From Lumbricus terrestris (lineage: Eukaryota; Annelida; Clitellata; Crassiclitellata; Lumbricidae): DNA of 64,000 nt. Numbering within the stretch: position 1 is the stretch's first letter; every line of letters starts with the position of its first letter. The notes under the pieces were generated by a model. That model did not search any database. It saw only the letters and a program-made list of their open reading frames with translations, and was not told where the DNA came from. The stretch is taken from positions 8,707,612-8,771,611 of the forward strand of contig OX457040.1 of NCBI GenBank assembly GCA_949752735.1, in the 5' to 3' direction. Of this stretch, positions 10,930 to 23,841 are shown one piece after another. A program made the position numbers and the translations under genes.

Positions 10930-13900
10930 TTATTCTTCTGTAAAGCGGAGAATAACCACATCGTCGATATCATTAACAGTTACAACCTCATTCCTTTCAC
11001 TATTGAAGTGCATTCTACGGAAGACATTGGATCGAGCCTCATCCACCTGTGGACCAGAATACTCCAGCTGATTCAGATCAGAATCTAAGAGCTCGATTCC
11101 ACTGGGCCGCTTGAAAATCGCGATTCGCCCATATTTGTCTGCCTGACAAACAGCTTCACTTGCTCTGAGTGACGACTGATATTGGCGTACCGGTAGGCCT
11201 ATAGCAGTTCCATGCACATCGATCTCCGTTAGTTTCATCTGCCATTGGTCGTTAGGTGCAATCAAAACAAAGTTTCCATTTGACTTTGGAATCACACTAT
11301 AGAAGAAACTATAGTCATCCGATGTCAGCCATGTTTCATTCAGCAATTGACCATTCGGACCATAGACGGCTATTACGGCACGTTGTTCGCTTCTTTGCTG
11401 CCATGAAAGGACCAAGTTCCCATTGGCGGCTACAGCCATGGTATCATATAACCTCTGCATACCACTAATCAGTGGTGATATATTAAACTGATGCTCGTCC
11501 GTCTTTTTCAGGCGTAATATTGATAAGTCGTTTGATTCATTGTTCTGCAAATACAGGCAGTTTGAAACGTTGCAAGCGGCTAAGTCTCCTAGTTCTATTC
11601 CTTCCAGTGGAATGACGTCTTTCACCTTTGCCACATCGTTGCGGTCGTTACGATCGTAAACATATATAAAAAGGTTGTCATCATATAGCGGCGTGCAGAG
11701 AACAAACAATTCATCTTTGAACGCAATTGCCTCGCAGACGAAATCCAGAACTCGAAACTTTTGCACAATTTCCAAACGAATCGTCTTCTCAGCTAAATTT
11801 AAAAAAAACATTGCACAAATTGCACAGAATGAGTTAAATACTTTGGCTAAAATAACGACACAGAATTAGGCTACATAAGAAAACCATGCACGGAGGCAGC
11901 TATGCTGTGCATAAACTAAGCCTAGGCAAATCGGTGAATGACGTGCAGTTGGTTTACTTATCAATCAATCAATCAATCAATCAAATATTTTTATTTTGCA
12001 ACCAAAGTATGCATAACAGGTTAACATATCTTGTTCATTGGTTACAAAAAGGGGAGGCCCTAAAGGGATAAAAATTATCCCGCTATACCTAGGGACACCA
12101 ATTAATGTATTGAGTTGACGATGTGAGGTGGCCATGACGAAATCTTTGCAAAATCAACATAGTGAATGACAAAAGTGACAAAATAATCAAGCAACCTATG
12201 CTAGAAAAACGGAAGAGAAAACACAACAAAATAAATTGAAACTGAAAAGCTCAGCGCTGCTGAGTCACAAACAATCATGAAAAAAAGAACAAAAAAACTT
12301 AACTACCGAACAGAAACCTTATTCACAAACGTTCAATATGGCGTCCCTTCAGTAGGCCTACCCAGCGGCGCCCGCAGACGTACGCACGTACGCAAGTGCG
12401 TACAGCGCGATAAAAAAAGGTCATCAGTTTTTTCGGCAGATGGAAAAGGGGTTGGGAAATTTTTGGCTGATGACTTAAAAAAAGGTCATCAGTTTTTTCG
12501 GCGGATGGAAAAGGGGTATGCTTTTGGAAAATTTTTGGCTGATGACTAAAAAAAATAAAGGTCATCAGTTTTTTCGGCGACTTTCTTTGACGAAATTTTT
12601 TCCCTGTTCCCGCTCCATCGAAAATTTCAAAAAAAAATTCTGTGCGTACAAGAAAAAAATCCTGCGGGCGCCGCTGGGCCTACCTCATGAAGCGCCATGC
12701 GCTTTCTACGAAATAGGCTAAATCACTAATGACATCAAAGCTCAATAATGACAGCGATAAGTGTAAATTTGTATAGTCTATTAATTGGGTCACTTCAAGA
12801 GAGACTCCTCTCATGGAGTAAAAGAATAAAAAAAAGTAACGGTTCCGGCATACATGCTCAGATAAGAGGATAAGCTGAAGTCACACACATGCACGCAGCT
12901 CCAGGCCAAAAGAGATCAACACTGCGTTAAATATAACATAATTTTTATATCTTCCTTAGAGTTTCGGCATAATTGGCAGCATATAATACGATTTCAAAAT
13001 GGCCATTTGTGCCCGTGAAACGTGAACATTTAAGAAAACCGATAGAAAAAAGTCTACCTTCTTTAAATGTCAGAGCAGATTATTTTACAATGAAAACACA
13101 GCCACGGAGAGATGTCGCAATTTAATTTATTTATTGGTCAAAGGTCAACTGAAGAAAATCAGAAGACCCATTGAAATCGGCTATACACGTCTCTGCATTA
13201 ATAAAAAATGAAGGCAAAAATATCCGCATATTAGTCTATTAGGCGAAGACTAATGCATATCGGACGATACTTATGCGATCTGTATGAGCATTGAGCACCT
13301 AACGCAGATAAGCAGACGAGCGTCAGTAAGCAGGGATGTCACTCATAGCTTTTCCACCTAGATCTAGGTGCTTTCGGTCTTGTCTAAGTTTCTAGTTTTT
13401 TTCTGTCAGGATCTAGCCTTTTTTCTTCCGGCTGTTTTTCCGACTTTTTACACATAAAAATAGACATTTTAAGGAGAAATTGCTCAAAAGACGTGAAAAA
13501 ACTCGAAAATGTTTTGAATTTGAAACAAATTGTAAATTTTGGAGTTAAAAACTTTAAAAAGGTCATCCTAATTTTATCGGGAAGGAAAAGAGAGCAAATT
13601 TTAATCATCGGATGATTGGAAAAAGGTCGTCAAAAATTTCAACCCAGAAAAATGGAAAAATCCATGCATTTTCGAGAGAAATTGTCAATCAAGCCTGTTC
13701 TAGCCTTTTTTCGACCGGATCTGACCTTATTCAAAATTCAGAGTGGCATCCCTGTCAGTAAGAGCTTTGCCCGACGCCAGTGCATGTAATTCAAGCATCT
13801 ACCGCTCTCCGCCAGCCTCATACCACGCTGTTTCATTTCTCACTGCCCTAAAGACTTGGATTGAGTGATCCTGTTCTGGGAGCGATTCTGAGCAGTTACA

Positions 13901-15463
13901 CCGTAACAGGCGCCGGATAAATTTGATGTAAATAAATTTACACTGCGTATGAAACAAAGCTGTATCGCGCATGTCAAGAAAGTACAATGACCAGTATACC
14001 TACACTGTCCTACAGTAACTATGGCAATCAGTACCTACCGTCAAAGGTTCTGTGAAGTTCATTTCGAAAGTAGTTAGTCGTTAGGATGCTGGTCCATTGC
14101 GAGCAGACAGTTGTTAGTCGACTAATCACAGGTTCAGCTGCTCCTTTCCACTCACTGTTCTTCCGAGTCATATCCATCACTTCCATAGCAACAGCTTTAA
14201 CGAGGATACTCTCAATCAACTCCATCGGTAGATCATGCAACTACAGATCAAAACGAAAACACATTACATCTGTAACTAAGACTGTTTGCATAGGCTACTT
14301 AAGAAATCTTCAGTTGCATATTAACAAGGACGTAGTCTATATAATAATTTTCAAGCTACATGTTGCTGTCCTTGTCTTTGTATCAGAAGTGAAATGCATG
14401 ATAAAACTGACTGCTTGCAGAGGAGTAGCTATAATAATTGATGGTCTATAAACGACACTATTGAAACTATTTACAAAGTTTAGAAAAAGAATTATTGTCT
14501 TACGTTTAAATTCAAAAGCAATATAGCTTACCATTGTGTCACTTAGTGGTGTGAGCTTTGCACGTTTAGCATTTTCATCCTGTTGGAATGCTACAAGACA
14601 AGTAAAAGCAATTATCCCAATATATCATTGCGTGTCAGAGAGACAGAGAGCGAAACAGATAGAGACAGACAGAGAAAGAAGGACAGACAGACGCATAGAC
14701 AGACGCACAGACAGACATACAGACAGAGAAAGAGACAGACAGACAAAGAAAGAGAGAGGGAGAGAGAGAGAGACGTTACACGATATATTTAATTTTTTGG
14801 ACCTGAGATAAATCCTGTCGTCGGACCTTGCTGCCTCCTCACTTAGAAAAACCTAATGAATGATACGGGAGACTTCTAGCGGAGGCTCGTCGTAGTCTCA
14901 TTCAATTAACACACCCGCATTCATATTTATTAGTCTGTAATAATTGATCCTGATCGATCTCGGGGAAAGGCATCCGTGAACATTGAAGTCCTCTTCTGTT
15001 TCCTAACGCATCCGCTACTGAGTGTTGCTTTCACTTTTACCGAAGTGTCGTCCGAAAAGTGAAGGAGATTCGTAAATGTTTGATTGCTTTTAAATTTTAA
15101 AACTTTTCCGATCGATTGGTCACCGGTCATCTGTCGCCCGCCCGTTCAACTGTTTGACCGTTCAAAACGGTCTCAACGGTCATCTGCTTCTAATACACCG
15201 TTTTAGAGTCGTAAGTTCTTTTGTCGTCCTTTCAAAGTGTCCGTGAACCCTAACTATGAAAGTCTTTCCATGGATGACAGTCTCAGCTGAGCCTGACAGT
15301 AGGCCTAAGTTGGACGGTCATGCGATCGGGGTGGGAGGGCTTAAGTCACGAACTATGAATCGCATATACTACAGCAAAAACTTCGTCTAATTAACTTACA
15401 ATCTGAGTCTTCATTCGTCTGCTTGTCGATGCTGGATTCAGGAGATGTTCGTTTCTTCGACAT
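10930..15463 (-). CDS. F-box/beta-propeller protein gene G5 (4 exons, 395 aa)
   Basis: Exons: 15400-15463, 14532-14590, 14039-14240, 10930-11792; 1188 coding bases, open throughout. It has the same domain order as G6: charged N-terminus, F-box-like exon ([15 protein letters not shown]), propeller-like exon. It is the longest family member. One reason is a three-residue duplication (DRNDRNDV) in the first variable loop. A second is a loop insertion (AIGLPVRQYQSS) whose DNA carries TAGGCCTA at 11194-11201. Intron 2 is only 291 bases; intron 3 is 2246 bases and has taken in two hAT-like miniature elements (12363-12676, 13331-13754). Intron 1 holds a GACA/GA microsatellite. Splice signals are standard (GTAAGT, GTAAGC and GTAGGT donors; TTGTAG, CTGTAG and TTTAG acceptors). 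The F-box role is inferred. Confidence 0.82.
12363..12676. mobile_element. hAT-like miniature element in intron 3 of G5
   Basis: Ends CAGCGGCGCCCGCA and TGCGGGCGCCGCTG are perfect inverted repeats; 8-base duplication GGCCTACC on both sides. The interior repeats GGTCATCAGTTTTTTCGG three times. Confidence 0.82.
13331..13754. mobile_element. hAT-like miniature element, CAGGGATG family, in intron 3 of G5
   Basis: Ends CAGGGATGTCACTC and GAGTGGCATCCCTG (one mismatch); 8-base duplication TCAGTAAG on both sides. Confidence 0.82.
14640..14775. repeat. GACA/GA microsatellite, intron 1 of G5
   Basis: Mixed (GACA)n and (GA)n, followed by GTTACACGATATATTT. The same microsatellite plus flank occurs in G2 and G1. 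Confidence 0.85.
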
Positions 15464-15762
15464 GGCAAAAATAGTTGCACAGTATATAATATACGCAGGA
15501 CTGGAATCTGCAAACTGGAATCTGTGCCTCCTCTGGCAACAATAAACTTTATTAATATTGTAGAAACGCCGATCGATTGTGTTGGGCAAATTCTCAACAA
15601 TTCGAGCGAAATTATATACCGTACTTGATAAATGAACCGATTAGATCTACGAATACCAGGAATTACTGTCTTATTTTCTTAATTTTTTTTATTTACCTTA
15701 CAGAAGCAATCTAAGATAGAGGCCAAACACGGACGAAGCCTCAACATCCTGAAATTGTTATT

Positions 15763-15770
15763 TGACGTCA
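15763..15770. promoter_or_regulatory. CRE-type octamer upstream of G5
   Basis: TGACGTCA 300 bases upstream of the G5 ATG, in the same TTTGACGTCACAATATG context as G6. Confidence 0.5.
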
Positions 15771-16175
15771 CAATATGTAATTGCTTGTTCTATGACATTG
15801 TGTGTGCCGTGTTTCGTGAGCTTTCCAATTACTGCCAATTTGATTATCTTGCAGCTGCGGCATGTTGGCCTCTGCCGTAGAATGAAGGAAAACCGGTGGC
15901 GGGTCTTTACCATCTATATTGCGACGTTCTGTTGGCTCTTTCACCGCCCTAAACCCGCCCGAGTGAGTTCCCGATAGATTCCCGTCAGAAGACCCAAGAC
16001 TTTACGAGTTCAACCAAGGCTCGACGACTTTAAGATACCCCGTCAAAGACGACTAGAATTGTGTGTGAAGAATGCTATAAAAGAAATGGAAACTGCGCGC
16101 CGTCGCGTAACCTGCAGAGCCTATCTCAAAAGCACCTTACAATTTGAGAAGCTGAAAAAAACAATTGTGAACAGC

Positions 16176-16464
16176 CATGGGCGGAGTTTATCAGGGGCTA
16201 GGTGGGCTAAGCCCTCCCAAGAAGCCCCAGTCATTTTTTACCGCGTAAATGGTGTCTTTCTCGGGCTTAGCCCCCTCCCCCCACCAAGAAGGCGAGCAGA
16301 CTCAGAAATTTGTTCGGAAAATGGTTCTTTTCACGAATCCGGAACTTACGAATCAAATGACTGAAAAAAAGGTCATCAACTTTTTGGGCCCGAGAAAATA
16401 ATTTTCGGTGCCGCTCGCAAACAAATTTAGTCTCTCCAAGAACGGAAACCAAACTCCGCCCATG
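16176..16464. mobile_element. hAT-like miniature element, CATGGGCGGAG family
   Basis: Ends CATGGGCGGAGTTT and AAACTCCGCCCATG; 8-base duplication TGAACAGC on both sides. It lies between G5 and G4. Confidence 0.8.
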
Positions 16465-17463
16465 TGAACAGCTGCTATCTCCTCTTCTCATCGGAGTGCG
16501 AACGCTTCTGAATAGCCTAATGATTATTATAATATATAACGTTATGTCGCTTTATGAATGCTCAGATGCAATGCAAAGTAGAACCATAGAAAACATCGAT
16601 TGGTCTATTTATGTCCATAAGATCTCATTGCATAGACTCTTAAACAGAATAAACATTCAACACAGTCATTTGAAACCATAAAGAAATACTAAAAAATGAG
16701 ACCACACTAGGATGATATCTCTCAAATTGTCTCCCTCTTAAACATCACTAGTACCGGCAGGCCTAATATATTTTTCTATTAAATGAAAGATGGATAAAAC
16801 ACTGTGCTTTTGTATTCATCCTAGACAGTAACTAATAAATTCCTTTCGTTGCTGTTCTGCAAATTGTAAAAGAAACTTAAATGACCCACATTTATGAAGA
16901 CCACATACGAAATGTTTCAAGCTCAATCAAGTTTATGGAGGTTAAAACCGGAATCAAACAGCTCGATACTGCTGAGTCATTTAGCAATAAATGTGGGCCT
17001 GTAAATATATTGGCATCACAAACAATGATAAGAAGTACGGTAAATTATTTATATTTTCCATAATAAGAGACAGAAAGTAGTGTAAACAATATGTCTATGT
17101 ACAGTTCAAACAGGCAAAGTATTTTAATCCAGTTCTGTAAAATAAAGGTCAATAGTTATTAAATACAACGATCATTTTTCTACACGATTGTCCAATATAT
17201 ATCAAATTTATTTGGCATGAATTGTCCAAACCGATTCGGAAACCAATTTCAACCCAGAACTTTGACAGAAAAAAGCAATAATTAGGTCTACAAAAATATG
17301 ACCGCTACGTTAAATATCAAATCCATAATTTGGCCTTTAATGTAAATCGTGGAAGCCGAAAAAGTATTTAAACACAGTTACTAAAATGCGATCATTGAAT
17401 TAAATATCCAAGCTATCGAACACAAATAATGTCCATTTCGCCACAATCATCTTTTCGAGTGAT

Positions 17464-20400
17464 TCATTCTTCTGTAAAGCGGAAGATAGCCACAACGTTG
17501 AATTCAACAGGAACTACTATCTCATTCCTTTCTCTATTGTAGTGAATTCTGATCAAATGCTTGAGTCGACCCTCATTCAGCTGTGGACGAGTGTACTCTA
17601 GGAGGTTCAGTCCAGAATCCACGAGCTCGATTCCACTAAGCCCTTTGACAATCGCAATGCGATCGTATTTGTCTGCCAGGCAAACAGTGTCACAATCTTG
17701 GACCGAAGACTGATATTGGCGTAGAATTTTATTACCATTCTTGTCAATCTCCGTTAGTTTCGTCTGCCATTGGTCGCTCATTGAACTTGAAGCCAGGACA
17801 AAGTTTCCATTTGACTTTGGAATTATTTTAAAGAAGGGGATATACACATCCGAGGACAGCCATGTTTCATGCAGCAATTGACCATTCGGGTCATAGACGG
17901 TTATCACTGCTCGTTGTTCCATTCTTCGCTGCCATGAAAGAACCAAGTTACCATTGGCCGCTACGGACAGTGTATCATATAGCCTCTTCATTCCATTAAT
18001 CAGCGGTGAAATATCAAACAGATGCTCGTCCGTCTTTGTAAGGCGTAGGATTGACAAGTGATGGGTTTTATCGTTCTGCAAATACAGGCAGTTTGAAACG
18101 TTGCAACCTGCTACATCTTCCAGTTGTATTCCTGCGAGTGGGATGACGTCTTTCACCACTGCCACGTTGTTGCGGTCGTAAACTTCAATAAAATAGTCGC
18201 CACCATTTCGTGGCATACAGATAACAAACAATTCATCTTTAAGCGCAACAGCTTCGAAGACGAAATCCGTGAACAGAAACGTCTGCACAATTTCCAAACG
18301 AATCGTCTTCTCAGCTGCAAAGAAATGATTGCACAAAATTCACACAAAATAATGAATTCGTGAGCTAAAACTTTGCTGAAATAACAATACAGACAAATTA
18401 TGTGCTAACCATACACGAAAGCAGCTGTTGTGAGTTATAATGCGCCCTAAATAGCGGCATCGGTTAATGATATGTACAGGGTAGGTCCACAATTCGCTCT
18501 GTGTTTTTTTAATAGCTTGGCCACAAGTAAGAATTATTGTTAAATAAAATTTCGCAGGCTTAAAGGCAAATTCATATTTACACGCAAAATGGCCAAAAAG
18601 CACCAACATGTTTCAAACAGAACAAAGTTGTATCACTTTAGTGAGTCAACCCACTGTTTTTGACGATTCTGAAACATAACGCATGCAGCAAAAGTAAACA
18701 AAAACCGATTTTATTAAGCAACATGTCAAATAATTGTTACGGTATCGAATGAACTTGACAGTGCTTCACAACTTGTGTTCGATGTGTCCACCATCAGTGC
18801 CAAAACTTGTTGTGAGTCTCTTTATAATGTTCTTGATGACCTTGCTGATGTGTTCCAGTGGTTAATCTTCTCATATCAACTCCAGTGCGAGTTTCAATTC
18901 TCTTATCGCTACTGGTTTTGGTTGCAGAATGTGGTATTTCTCCAGCATAGCTCTCCACATTTGATATTCCATCGAGTTCACATCCGGAGATTTGGGGTCA
19001 TTTACTTTCTCAATGAAACCAGAACAATTGACATTGAGCCTATCTCTTTCGTCAACGGCATATTTCTAAAATCTCAATTTAACTCTGAATTTCTGCGCTC
19101 TTACTGTTTACCAGAGTAGGCCTAAGCGGTGATTATGGTTTTAGCTCCATTACCTTGCTCAATGCTAATGAAGTGTCTGAATACATCTTTTGCATCTTAT
19201 TGGCACCTTGGGCATCTTTGCAAATATTTCAATTTGTTGCTTTAAAATCAAAATTATTACACTGGCAGATTATCTAATTACTAATTTGACCGTCATCTTG
19301 CTAAGTGACCCCAAAGTGATGTGCAGCAACGCTGGTACCCTGTGTCTTTTCTAAATAATAATGATAATGATTATCTGGCAATATCAACGCTATTTGACAA
19401 CAATTATTTGAGATGAGACTTAATAAAATCGTTTCTTGTTACTTGCTGTTGCGTAATGATTTTGAATCACTGTCAAGAAACAGTGGTGCATGGACGCACT
19501 AAAAGTGATATAAGTTTTGTTCTGTTTAAAATAGTTTGATGAAATTTGGCCATTGTACGTAAATATGGATTACCCTTATGCTGAAAATTGTGATTTAAAA
19601 ATTCTTACTTCTAGCCAATATATTGGCATAAGTCTTGGGAGGGTATTTTTTTTGGCCCACCCTGTAGTAAGTATATCATGAGAGGGATATGAAGCTGCTT
19701 GGAAAACGAGGTGCCACAAAGTCCTTTCCCAGGCGCTCGAGTTATAGATGATAACCTAGAACGAACTGGATGAACAACATCAGATCATGGACGGAAAGAA
19801 TTGACGAAGGCAGTGGAAACAGCGCGACCGACCCTCGCATCAAGGATGGCTGAGAACAGAGCAGAACAGTAATCGGTTCACTAATATTCACAGCGTTCAA
19901 TGTGTCGCCTCTCCAGTAGCTCACGAAAGCCCAATGCGTTTGCTACGACATAAAGACGAAATCGAAGCTCAATAATGGCAATGAGGATTGCAAATTTTTA
20001 AAGCGTCACTTCAGAAGAGACTCGCATGGAACTAAAATAACTGTTCAAAAGGAATGCCAATTCCAACAGAAATGGTCAGACATTAAGAGGAATAACAACA
20101 GTTATGAATTGCACCGTAAGTGGATAATTAAGTAGCAAGGCATTGGCATGTCCACAAACTATATTACCCTCAAGTTTTATTACGACTCTCGCATTGACCA
20201 TAATTCTCATATCAGATAATCGTTTACAGTGCTTCTGAAACAAAGCTGCTTACTCATGTCATGAAAAGTACCATGGCATGCATCAGTACCTACCGTCAAA
20301 GGTTCTGTGAAGTTCATTTCGAAAGTAGTTAGTCGTTAGGATGCTGGTCCATTGCAAGCAGACAGTTGTCAGTCGGTTTATCACAGGTTCAGCTGCTCCT

Positions 20401-22322
20401 TTCCACTCACTGTTCTTCCGAGTCATATCCATCACTTCCATAGCAACAGCCTTGATGAGGATGCTCTCAATCAACTCCATCGGTAGATCATACAACTACA
20501 GGTCAAAACGAAAAACAAATCGCATTTGCTTCAAGACTGTTTGCATAGTTAAGAACTCTTCAGAAGCATATTAACAAGGATTAACAAGGTCAAGATGAAG
20601 AAGAGAAGTCCCTTAAGCTACAGGTAGTCATGGGGAAGTCATTCGTCTGAAGTGTCTTGGTTCATTTTCTTTGCCTTAGCATATTAAGATGGGCGGACAA
20701 AGTGCATCGTTGAAATGTTCAACTGGTATAGGAGCAGAAATATCGACACAAATATCCGTTTCGGTGGTGATCGAAACAGCGGCGGCGCTAGGGGTCTGGG
20801 GGGCTAAGCCCCCTACAAGAGGCTCAGCCCCCTAAAAAAAGGGACATCCGAATTTTTTACATTGAAATATCCACAATTTTCGGCTGACGACTTTAAAAAA
20901 AGGTCGTCAGAAATGTTGACGGCGAAAATGGAAAATTTTCATGGGATTTCGGTCAATGACTAAAAAAAAGGTCGTCAGAAATTGTGACGGATAAAAATGT
21001 GAAATTTTCACCGCGAGGCTTCAGCCCCCCCCCCAAACTGAAATCCTGGCGCCGCCACTGGATCGAAAGCCACGACCTCACGGTTGAAAAATAGCGGAGA
21101 GATCTTTAACAGCGAACCCCACACATTCCAATATTAGAAAGATGACGTTATCCTACTGGCAAGTTGCGATCACCTTTGAATAGTTATCTTGAAAGGGAGC
21201 TATATAATTTCTAAGCTATTCCTGTCTTCGGGCAGATAATTTTAAATGCTGATCAATCGTTGTGATTAGAGACGAAGATATAGAAATATGGATATAAAAA
21301 CTGCACAATTTATAAAGTTTAGGAGGAGAAGAATTGCCTTGCATTTAAATAATTCAAATGCAATATGGTTTACCGTTGTGTCTCTCAGTGACGTGAGCTT
21401 TGCACGTTTGGCATTTTCATCCTGTTGGAATGCTACAAGGTACGTAAAAGCAATTATCCGTAAATATAATTTCGTGTAGTCATTCCCATAGAATTATTAT
21501 TCTATATTATAATCGAGGTAAGAATTTTATTCCAGTAGGCTATTTTCAGACTGCACTAGAGCCATGTCGAGCAGCCTTCGTGCTTGCAGGGTTCACTGAC
21601 GATAACCTGATAAGCATGTGCGGAGTTTATCAGCCCCCTCCCAGAAGTCCCAGATTCATTTTACCGTGTAAATATGGTATCTTTTTCCTGGCTTAGCCCC
21701 CACCAAGAACTTCTCAACCAAAGGACCAAAAAGTTGATGACTTTTTTGATCCGACGAGAAAAAAATATTGTCTGCGCCGCTCGTTCTGGACTAAGTTTTT
21801 TTAGCCCCCCCCAAAAAAACCCAACAAAACCAAACTCCGCCCATGCTGCTAGGCCTACCATTGAGATTATTATTAACGCGATATATTTATATAGGCCTAT
21901 TATTCACAAAAAGACGCGTAACTTAAGGAATCGTCTGCGTATAGCCTACAGCACTGAACGATATTACAGCCAGATTAATATGAAGCGTATAGAATCAGTA
22001 CAGCAACAACAAATTAAGTAAGGAGGCATAGGCCGACACTTTTTTAACCATAATGCAATCCGCATTCCGGTGTAATAACAGACATCATATATAATCAGCT
22101 TTTAATAGCTAATATGAATCATAAGGCATTCTACTGCATTCTAATTCTAAGCATTCTAACTACATGAAAGTCTCTTAATTTCGTGGTCACCTCAGAGTGA
22201 GTTCGACGGTCAATTGATTTAGGTCGAAGGGGGAAAGATCAACAAATTTCCTCAAACTTACAATCTGAGTCTTCATTCGTCTGCTGGTCGTCGCTGGATT
22301 CAGATGTTCGTTTCTTCGACAT
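17464..22322 (-). CDS. F-box/beta-propeller protein gene G4 (4 exons, 390 aa)
   Basis: Exons: 22262-22322, 21374-21432, 20294-20495, 17464-18314; 1173 coding bases, open throughout. Exon 1 is one codon shorter than in the sisters (RTSESSDDQQ rather than [11 protein letters not shown]), still in frame. The F-box-like exon begins LYDLPMELIESIL; the propeller exon uses a consensus TTTGCAG acceptor. The first variable loop is distinct (MPRNGGDYFIEVYDRNN). Introns are 829, 878 and 1979 bases and hold miniature elements at 21615-21845 (intron 1) and 20777-21060 (intron 2) and a degenerate mariner at 18475-19666 (intron 3). The product would be an SCF-type substrate receptor, by inference from the F-box pattern. 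The coding frame has survived all these intron insertions. Confidence 0.82.
18475..19666 (-). mobile_element. Degenerate Tc1/mariner-type transposon
   Basis: Ends are TA-CAGGGTAGGTCCAC and GGCCCACCCTG-TA, inverted and flanked by TA. On the minus strand, around 18780-19020, a broken transposase reads SPDVNSMEYQMWRAMLEKYH ... LTTSFGTDGGHIEHKL before a stop. SPDxNxMEY is the motif around the second catalytic residue of the IS630-Tc1-mariner group, and GGHxEHx is a usual C-terminus. Stops and frame breaks make it inactive. It lies in intron 3 of G4. Confidence 0.75.
20777..21060. mobile_element. hAT-like miniature element, CAGTGGCGGCGC family, inverted, in intron 2 of G4
   Basis: Ends CAGCGGCGGCGC and GCGCCGCCACTG; 8-base duplication GATCGAAA on both sides. 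The interior matches 4434-4707 in reverse orientation. Confidence 0.8.
21615..21845. mobile_element. hAT-like miniature element, CATGGGCGGAG family, in intron 1 of G4
   Basis: Ends CATGTGCGGAGTTT and AAACTCCGCCCATG; the flanking 8-mers CTGATAAG and CTGCTAGG match at six of eight positions, suggesting an older copy than 16176-16464. Confidence 0.65.
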
Positions 22323-22608
22323 GGCAGAAATAACTGAACCGTACGTTGGACAGGAATCTGCCGTCGAATAAACGGCGCCTCCTCTGGTCACAATCAACTT
22401 TAATAATATTGCAGGAGACGCTGATCGATCGTGTTGGGCAAATTCTGATATAATCTCAAATGAACAGAATAGATCTACGATTCCCAGGAATTATTACTAG
22501 ATCTTAGTTTCTTAACAGATTTTACTTAAGTTAAAGAAGTAGGTTAATCGAAGGTTTGGACTTAGGACTTACACGCACGAAGCCTCAACGTCCTGAAATT
22601 TCGTATTG

Positions 22609-22616
22609 TGACGTCA
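22609..22616. promoter_or_regulatory. CRE-type octamer upstream of G4
   Basis: TGACGTCA 287 bases upstream of the G4 ATG, in the ATTGTGACGTCAAACAA context shared with G7 and G2. Confidence 0.5.
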
Positions 22617-22654
22617 AACAAAACAATGGACCGTTTGTCTGAGACGCGAATTTT

Positions 22655-22793
22655 CTCATTCATTCATTCATTCATTTCAAGAATTTATATAGCGCTCTTT
22701 CAAGAAATTCACTCAGAAGCGCTCCCAGTCCAACCACGGGAAAGCAAAAAGTTTTAAGGAGCTTGTAAAACACTCTCTGAAAGGCTTCGCTAC

Positions 22794-22795
<2 letters not shown>
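22655..22795 (-). mobile_element. LINE/SINE tail fragment upstream of G4
   Basis: Minus strand reads FYKLLKTF-like coding remnants, then GGAGCGCTTCTGAGTG...AGAGCGCTATATAAATTC and (ATGA)n, the same tail as the 56-kb LINE. It ends at the AAG microsatellite. Confidence 0.65.
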
Positions 22796-23062
<267 letters not shown>

Positions 23063-23841
23063 ATGATAATAATAATAATAAATATAATAGGCTACGAAGG
23101 GCTGCCCACTTCGTACATCTTTCATCCGGTGGCCAGAGACATTCGGTCCGCTTAACCCGTCGGCCGCAGACTTCATCTCTTCTATTAGTGGGGACAGACG
23201 TGAGCCAAACTTTCTTTTCAACGTCTGTTCTTCTGTATCCAACGCTACAACTTGGTCGCTTTCAAAAGTAGGCCCTACTTGTTCCTCACACCCTGAAAGC
23301 GAGGCCTGACCCACCAGAGTTTATTTCAGAAATAATGATAATCTCTAAATCCCGAGGAAAATTGCAAAAATGATCTTCATTTATTTTCCAAATTGACACA
23401 ACGCTGTATGTTTACAATCAGTAAGTAACGAATGATCAAAAGTTATTAGGACCTACAGGAGTCGAATTTAGCTGTCGGAATAGGCCTAGTTGCAGAACTT
23501 GACACTAACCTGTAGACCTATGAAATATCTCAAATTGTCTCCTTCGTTAAAATCTTATGTGAAACGGAAGAGGGATTAAATACTTTTGTTGTAATCCAAT
23601 ACAATAATTTCCTTCGTTATTGCACTACAAACTGTACAAGAAACTCAAATGAACCATATTTATGGCATCGGCGGAAACTTTGTGCAGGCTTTTGGGGTGA
23701 CGTACGCCGAGGAGGGGAGAGGTTTGTGGAATTTTATGGGCATCATGGTTCTTCATTCTACCAGCTTTAGCCTACATGTATTTTCGTCCGCGTTTCTGCC
23801 TACATTCCCTAATTTTTTAGGCACAAGAAATGTTGATGCCC

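Larger units (their letters stand above)
15464..17463. other. Spacer between G5 and G4
   Basis: Upstream region of G5 with the CRE (15464-16130), the hAT-like element 16176-16464, and the downstream block of G4 (16680-17463). No gene seen. Confidence 0.6.

Noticed and set aside
18775..19119. Plus-strand 114-residue frame
   Set aside because: It is the antisense shadow of the broken mariner transposase on the minus strand.
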